A stretch of DNA of 64,000 nt from Sitta carolinensis (lineage: Eukaryota; Chordata; Aves; Passeriformes; Sittidae): NCBI GenBank assembly GCA_032173965.1, contig JAVUNC010000019.1, forward strand, positions 12,635,234 through 12,699,233, in the 5' to 3' direction. The number at the start of each line of letters is the position of its first letter. Positions within the stretch are counted from its first letter, which is position 1. Shown piece after piece: positions 58,101 through 64,000 of this stretch. The position numbers and the translations under genes are program-made. The notes below the pieces were generated by a model. It was not told where the DNA came from and did no database searches. It saw nothing but the letters and a program-made list of their open reading frames with translations.

Positions 58101-61100
58101 GAGGAAAAAACCAAATTGTGTGGAACCAAGTACTTTGGGCTTTCAGCTCTGAGGGGTGGATCTTTCCCCCTGTTTAATTGCCACAGAGATAAAGTCTGAT
58201 CCTGTTGTTATGCTTATTTCAAAAAAGTACCTCTGATACTTTCTTTGGTTCTGGTGGTGATTACTACATATCTTGTCTACCAAAATCTTCTATATATTTA
58301 CAGAAACTATGGGGCTTTAAATTTATCAATAAATAAATTTATTTATCAATTCTTTGGAGAATCACAATTAATGTTTAATGGCAACTGTAGCCTTTTCACA
58401 TCTTCTGTAAGTGCCTTCAAAAATTATTCTTCTCAAATGGCCATGGAGAACAATCAGATATCAAATACACTTAGTGACATGAAAAGTGGATAAAAATTCT
58501 TGTTTTCTGCCTTTTTTTTTCCCTAGAAAGAGAGACATGCTATTACTTCTGATCATACACAGTATTTTCTTGCAGTCTGATTTATGCAACAATAGATTAA
58601 AGTTTGTAGGAGGTGGACATTTACACTAGCTGTAAATTCTCGGTGATGCCCTTTGTACCTGCAAGCTGTGACCACAGGGTTTCATCATCAGTTAGAAGAA
58701 CAAATTCAGCTGCTTCCATTGCCACTGCCTGGAGATGTGTGTTTGAGCCCTCATGCCTCTGTCCATTTGCACATACAGAATTAATTACTCTGCTTTGCTA
58801 TGGAAACTGTTCTTTGTTGTATAGAAGTAAGGGCTAAGCTGTCCCTGTTAGGCATTTCTTTCACAGGTAGTAAAACTGGAGAGCTGCTTAGATGCTGTAA
58901 GGCAATTCATTTTCCTGTTTTTTGCAGTTAGTGGCTGAACAGAAAAAATAGTCTGGACAAACTTGATCCCAATTCCTGACTCATCATCCCAACTTCAATA
59001 TAGAATCCAGATAATCTGATAATGCGTTTACCTCTGTTATGTTTGCTAATGTATGTGGTCAGTGAGTTGCTTGATTGAGATGAGAAACAAGGCAAATATT
59101 CAGCTAAAAATTCAAACGAGAAATGTTGTAGAAAACTCTTGAAATTGTGAAGCTGATATTTTGCTGCATGAAGGTTTGTCCCAGTTGTATTGATTTGCCT
59201 AACTAGAATAGGTAACTTCCTCCTACAGCTTGCTTTTCTGAACTTTAAATCATCTCAGTTGTAACAAAAAACCTCTGTTTTGAGGCTTATGTGTGTGAGT
59301 TCAACTTTGTTGCTAGAATATGCTGCATCTCCACAGGAGGGCTCTGCTGCCACAGCTAAAAAGGCACACACCGTGGGATGCTCCTGGGATTCCCGCCTAC
59401 TCTGTTTCTTTTCCATTTTCCCAGTAGAAAAGCAGGCACTGGAGCTGCTGGATGCTGCCCTGTGTGTGTTGCAGCAGAGCACTGGGAAGGTGGTTGTGGA
59501 GGAACACTAAACTAGAAAGATGGAAGCACTGCACTGAATGCCAGGCTTGTGCCTCCTTTCCTTAGCAAGAAAAGGGATTCAGGTGTTTCTGGCAAAAATG
59601 AGTATATTGAAAAAGGCTTCAATTTAATTTTTACAAGCATACCTTGGAGTTGGTTTTTTAATAAGTAATAAAAGCTTGATGCTTACCTGTTTCTAATGGG
59701 TTGAACTGGGAAAAAAAAAATTCCATATCATTGGTATATCTGATGTCCAAGACCGGTTACCAGAGGTACAAGAAGTTGAAATCCTGTCTGTATGGAAATA
59801 TGAAAGAGAAAAGAGAAACTAAGGGAAGAAGATGAAAAGAAGAGTACTTGTCAAAAGAAAAAGGGGGGATTTTTTTTTGTGAGGGCGGGAGGTTGTATGG
59901 CTTGTGTTTAATTTTTTGTGTTAGATCCATCTGCCAAGGCCCAGTGCATGCTTCAGATTAAAATGCCTGGAAACTGTTAGTTCCAATATATGCTGTTTGT
60001 ATTGCTGAGACATTATCCTTATATAGCATAAATCTAGTTGCATACATTTTCTGCTAATTTCTAAGAGTGTGACTTTGGACTCTTCTGTAAGAACTCACTT
60101 AGCAGAGGGCAAAATCCTTACTGTTTCTTAGTAGCTAGAAGCCTGTATTTGGTGTTTAAAGGTCCTCTGACAGTTAATATTTTGTGATAAGTGAAGTCTT
60201 GTGTTAGCTATAAGTTGTTTTCCATCTTGCTATGATATTTGACTTAACTTTATAGCAGTTAGCAAAACTTGACATAAATATTTTCTCTTTGGTATAGACA
60301 ACATTGCTAAGTCGTCTGGAACGAATATTTGAAGTCTGTTTTCCTTCCATGCCTGTTGCTGAAATTGAAGAAGAAATAAGTTCCTTGAATCATTTGTTGG
60401 AAGCAGGTGAAAAGCAGATAACAACTGAGGCGACCTTAGGAAGTACTGGGTAAGAAACCACAATGCAACAAATGTAAAATGAACTTGAACCACACACGGC
60501 AGTAATTTAAAATGAGGTGTTTGCTGCAAGTGTTTTGAGAAGCCATCGAGTGAAAATCAGCTGTCTATCAGAATGCCCATTTTCAGTGACTACATACACC
60601 AGGAGTACTCCACTTAGCAGCTCAGCAGCATACCATCTTCTATTCAGTGGTGTCTCTGAATTAGCCAGATATGTCTTATTAGTTACACTTGCTGTAAATT
60701 ACTATATTTATTCATGTGATGATGAAGTCTAAGCAGGCTTTGTCCTGTCTGCCATGGACATCATTTTCTAGTTAGAAGTCTGAACTATAATTGTTCTTAG
60801 AACACCGTGCCATTTTAGTTCCTCTGGGTATTGTGCTTAGGCATAAATTTTAATTGGAATGTGTAATAAGTCACTTGCATTAAAAAACAGAGTAAATATT
60901 CAAGGCTGCTAAGCTGTTTTTCTGAATGTTAACTTGATTTATGATGGGTTGTGCAGGGAACTGATGGATGTGTGGACAGAGCTGCAGGACATCCACGATG
61001 CCTACGGGCTGAGATACCAGTGGGGTGGCTCTCACAGCAACAAAAAGCTCTTGTGCTCCCTGGGAATCGACACGAGAAATATTGTGAGTGTGCCACTAAA

Positions 61101-63124
61101 ACTGCCTTTCTACATGACAAAGCTGCTTTATATGTGGAATCAGGTGTTTTGTGTGAATGCCTTTTCCTGATTGCGTAGTTGCACAGAACATGGTTGTTCA
61201 TGACAGACCACCTGGCAACCATTTATGAGCCCTATTAATATAAAAAGTTGCATTAGTTTTTAACTATTGTGTTATAATTAACATAGTATTTATTCTGTGA
61301 TCCTAACCTTAGGCAAGTTATGTAGCACTGAAAAACATTTCCATCACTGACATAGAAACTCTTACATAAATTCTTTGTTGTTGTTTTATCAGCTCTTTAC
61401 AGGCAACAAGAAGCAGCCTGTTATAGTACCCATGTATGCAGCAGGACTGGTAAGTTTTTTTTAGTATTATTTTTTTCTTATAGTTCCAACAACATCATTT
61501 AATGAAATATATTAAATGACATTAAACACCAAGTGTGCTGAAAGATATTTTTGTAAGTACAGTTATGCCTTAGGCATCAGTAGAAATGCTAGAAAAGAAT
61601 TTCCAAATAAATAATTTTCATTATGTGTGCAAGAAGATACTTGATTTTAAGTGAAAGAAAGAGAAGGTTTGTGATTTTTGCTGGTCTGAGCAGAATAAAT
61701 GTTCTTTTATTCTCAAAAAACAGTGCATTTATATATATGTATGCACACATACAAACACACCTATGCTTTCATATGATCATCCACAAATAGAATAGTAAAA
61801 AAATAGTTTTCTTTGGTTTATATGAGGCTGATTGAATTACATAGGCTAATTTTATAAAGTAACTTCCGCAGTTTTCTGATGCATCAAGGTCAGCTCGTGT
61901 ACTTACTTGGATATAAACATGGTGTTCTGATACAGATAGTTAAATACTCAGAGATATTGCTGTTTTCCTCCTGTTTGTGAACAGGACTGTTTGCAACACA
62001 TGCAGTTATTTTTTGCAACAGATTGTTGCTGCTGATTAATTATCTCCTGAATTTTTTATATACTTTTGCACACAATAAGCTGGATAGCAGTGATAGTAGG
62101 AATAAAGTGGCTTATTGCTTTCTTTTGCCGTATTGCTTTCTGTGTTTATCTGCTGTCCAAAAGAAATGATTTAACTGGAGGCTAAATTCAAAGCTCCCCT
62201 AATATGGTGTAGAAATATTTGTGAGACAGCTGATCTTGGCAAGTGACTTCCTGAAAATGGTTTAAAATGCTGTTGCTGCAAATCCCGTGCTTTTATTTGG
62301 TATTTTCTCATTGTTCTTGGGTGTTTGACAATGTCTCAGTGTAAACTTTGGGCTTTTTGTTGATCTTCTCACCCTCAATTTTTTTCAACAGCAGATTTCA
62401 TACATTTTTCATAATACTATCTATATTTGAAATGTTTGCTTAAAATTAAAATGTGAGTTTATTTTCTTAAAGCTTCTTAATGCGCTTATTTCTACCTCAG
62501 TAGTTATCGTTCTTGGCATCATTCTAAAAACTGATAATTTGATTTGTTTCTTGTGGATTACTTAATTGTTGAAATGGAATGAATGTACTTGTAATTTTGT
62601 GGTGGGTCATTTGATATTTCTGGAATAGTCTACACACAATTCAGAGGAAAGAATCACCTTATCAAGTAACTCTTTTCTCCAGCTTAAATTACATTACTGA
62701 TAGTTGAAAGCAAGCTCCAGCTCAGCACTTGGGTTTTTGTTACTGACTGTAAAATGTTTCTTAGGCCTAAGGACTCAGGATGATTTTTCCCTGCTCCATC
62801 TACTCCTGCCCCTCTTGAGGCAGTGAAAATGTCCCAGAGATACATGGTTACCCCAAGCCCTTAGCTGAGGGTAGTACTACTTTAGTAGTGGGTTATGGTT
62901 TTTGGCATCTGCAGTTCTTGAAATGTCTGTAAATGCATGTGTCTGTGTGTTCATGTAATTTTTTTTATATTAGATTGATTATTTATTTGTTTGTTTATTC
63001 AGGGTATGTAGAACCTACTAAGGAACCTTTGAAACCAATATCTGCAGCAGAAAAAATAGCTTCAATAGGACAGACACCTCCTGTATCACCAGAGATGAAC
63101 ACATGTGCATCTGATCAGTTCCAG
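49571..63124 (+). CDS. AFTPH: AFTPH, aftiphilin; exons 2-6 of a gene running off the right edge
   Basis: Coding parts are 49602-51356, 60298-60449, 60957-61083, 61393-61449 and 63003-63124; later exons lie outside the window. Aftiphilin is a clathrin accessory protein that binds the ear domains of AP-1 gamma and AP-2 and works in clathrin-coated vesicle traffic at the trans-Golgi and endosomes. The start MEPDIIRMYSSSPPPLDNG matches the known protein. Visible interaction motifs are acidic FxxF types (EFGGF 27-31, FGDF 378-381, FGEF 420-423, FGDF 475-478, DDFADF 495-500) and two WxxF motifs, WNAF 511-514 and WAAF 524-527. Exons 3-6 encode the conserved region with LLSRLERIFE and ELMDVWTELQDIHDAYGLRY. 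Oddity: exon 6 is one base short, giving a stop after residue 699 if read literally. Confidence 0.95.
49602..51356 (+). CDS. AFTPH: AFTPH coding exon 2 (large exon, residues 1-585)
   Basis: The exon follows TTTTTTTCTCTCGTGCAG at 49570 and ends at CAG|GTAAGG. The start at 49602 has a strong context (A at -3, G at +4) and matches the known N-terminus. An in-frame ATG at 49581 would add MLKQNQT but has a weak context (T at -3, C at +4). The product is largely disordered, acidic and serine-rich, as expected of an adaptor-binding scaffold, with repeated FGxF/DFADF motifs and two WxxF motifs close to its end. The frame is open throughout, so this exon has no sign of decay. Confidence 0.97.
51357..60297 (+). 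other. AFTPH: AFTPH intron 2
   Basis: The intron is 8.9 kb. It contains a pure (AT)n microsatellite at 55,075-55,127, a poly(A) run near 52,670 and AT-rich unique sequence. Short open frames inside show no family resemblance and I see no exon. Confidence 0.65.
55075..55127 (+). repeat. (AT)26 microsatellite
   Basis: A pure AT dinucleotide run of 53 bases in AFTPH intron 2. Uninterrupted runs of this length are usually polymorphic and can extrude a cruciform. Confidence 0.97.
60298..60449 (+). CDS. AFTPH: AFTPH coding exon 3
   Basis: The exon starts after TTTGGTATAG, a somewhat weak acceptor, and encodes TTLLSRLERIFEVCFPSMP and an acidic helix-like stretch (AEIEEEISSLNHLLEAG). It ends inside a glycine codon (GG|G) at GTAAGA. 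The sequence corresponds to LLNRLERIFEACFPS of the human protein. Confidence 0.94.
60957..61083 (+). CDS. AFTPH: AFTPH coding exon 4
   Basis: The exon follows GGTTGTGCAG and completes the split glycine codon. It encodes ELMDVWTELQDIHDAYGLRY and QWGGSHSNKKLL, then LGIDTRNI, before GTGAGT. It is almost identical to mammalian aftiphilin, the best conserved part of the protein. Confidence 0.96.
61393..61449 (+). CDS. AFTPH: AFTPH coding exon 5
   Basis: Nineteen codons, LFTGNKKQPVIVPMYAAGL, between TTTTATCAG and GTAAGT. The exon is phase 0 at both ends and matches the mammalian exon exactly in length. Confidence 0.95.
63003..63124 (+). CDS. AFTPH: AFTPH coding exon 6, one base short (frameshift)
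   Basis: The exon lies between TTTATTCAG and a CAG|GTAAAA donor. From EPTKEPLKP through SDQFQ its protein is the known aftiphilin sequence, but the exon is 122 bases where 41 codons (123) are expected. The start reads GGT ATG TAG, whereas the family has Gly-Met-Leu-Glu; one base, most simply a T of a TT pair, is missing within 63007-63010. Literally read, the protein stops at 63009-63011. No alternative AG nearby restores the frame. Skipping this exon would keep the downstream frame, because it is flanked by phase-0 introns. A sequence error is the simplest explanation. Confidence 0.9.
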
Positions 63125-64000
63125 GTAAAAAAAAGAGAGAAGGGTGAGGAGAGGAATAATGGGATGCCTTGTCTCTTTCTTTATGTTAAAAATATCTGAA
63201 TGGTATATTCAAAGACACCTGTGTGTAAAAGGCAGGTGTTGGTTGTGGCAGATTGAAGTCCTGCTCTTGGATCTGCTTTTCATTTGTGACTGGGAAGTCC
63301 CTGTGATGAGGCTGTAGCAGTTGGTGGCCACCATTTCAGAGTCCTGATGATCCTTACGGTTACACAGCAGTTTGCTCTCAAAGGCAGTGGGCAGTTAGAC
63401 AGATTTTATGTGTAATGTTAGACTCATCTGACTTCTGGCTAAGGTCCTTCATCTTTGCTTATTCTGGAGCTTGTTATTGGAGGTTGTTCTATGTGTTGGT
63501 TAGCACTCGATTTTCTGAATTACTCTATTTACATTTATACTGTTCATGTTCATTTCCTTTTGCCTTTTCTGACTTCTTCAGAATGTCATGAAAAGCAGCC
63601 CAGCTGCCTGGAGAGAGATTTTGGGTGTGGTGATTACAAGCATACATGCCTGACTTCTTGATTGTATTAGTTGTCTTGGCCCTTGTGCCAGATTTTATTG
63701 GGTTATCTGTTACACACATTTGCTTTGCTGGCTTCTCTGTTTTTAAAGTCTGATACAAAATTAATTCAGAGGAGTTTAGGAGTGAGCTTTTGAATTTCAC
63801 AAATTCTTTGTTGTTGTTGTTGTTTTGAAGTAAGGATATTAGAAGAGCACTTTAATGCCATGCATGTTGCAATGTATGTGGCTGTCAACAAGCTAATGGG
63901 ATATGCAGAGATTTCATTTTTGGTGTCATTAGAGTGATGCTCAGTACATATTCATAGACTCAGCTGTGTTCCTCCTTAGTGCAGGTCTTGTTTAATCCAC
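63125..64000 (+). other. AFTPH: Start of AFTPH intron 6, continuing past the window
   Basis: The donor GTAAAA follows exon 6. No further exon is seen before the end, so the C-terminal exons of aftiphilin lie to the right. Confidence 0.7.

Overview
The window is a stretch of bird nuclear genome. The evidence is spliced vertebrate genes with GC-rich CpG-island promoters, three copies of the CR1 non-LTR retrotransposon that dominates avian genomes, and two adjacent genes, LGALSL and AFTPH. As far as I recall, these lie in the same order and orientation on human chromosome 2p14. A sequence that looks like an old retroviral LTR is also present. I cannot name the species.

Layout: 1-10,000 is gene-free upstream sequence whose only clear structure is a near-perfect 39-bp hairpin at 2409-2493. 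A CpG island (about 10,130-11,600) carries the start of LGALSL (galectin-like/galectin-related protein). Its five coding exons run from 11,038 to 14,927 and give a complete 171-residue protein. The start codon sits inside a YY1/TISU-type element. A long 3' untranslated region with several poly(A) signals follows; it contains what look like remnants of very old palindromic repeats. From about 18.6 to 39.7 kb the sequence is intergenic: two minus-strand CR1 copies (27.6 and 35.4 kb), a putative solo LTR (38.2-38.7 kb) and a short plus-strand CR1 3' end (39.7 kb).

A second CpG island (about 40,150-40,900) holds the promoter and non-coding first exon of AFTPH (aftiphilin, a clathrin/AP-1 accessory protein). 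The large coding exon 2 (49,571-51,356) and exons 3-6 (60,298-63,124) follow; the remaining 3' exons lie beyond the right edge. Exon 6 is one base short of the length needed to keep frame and reads into a stop codon after two residues. This is either a sequence error or a real frameshift. The AFTPH leader contains two candidate short upstream ORFs. The second ends in a TAATG overlap with an in-frame, weak upstream AUG of aftiphilin.

The two genes do not form a pathway: LGALSL encodes a galectin-fold protein that has lost most of its sugar-binding residues, and AFTPH acts in clathrin-coated vesicle traffic. I found no RNA gene, CRISPR, operon or clearly undescribed system. The most useful leads are the exon 6 frameshift, the AFTPH uORF arrangement, a tryptophan at the canonical galectin stacking position of LGALSL, and the 2.4-kb hairpin.
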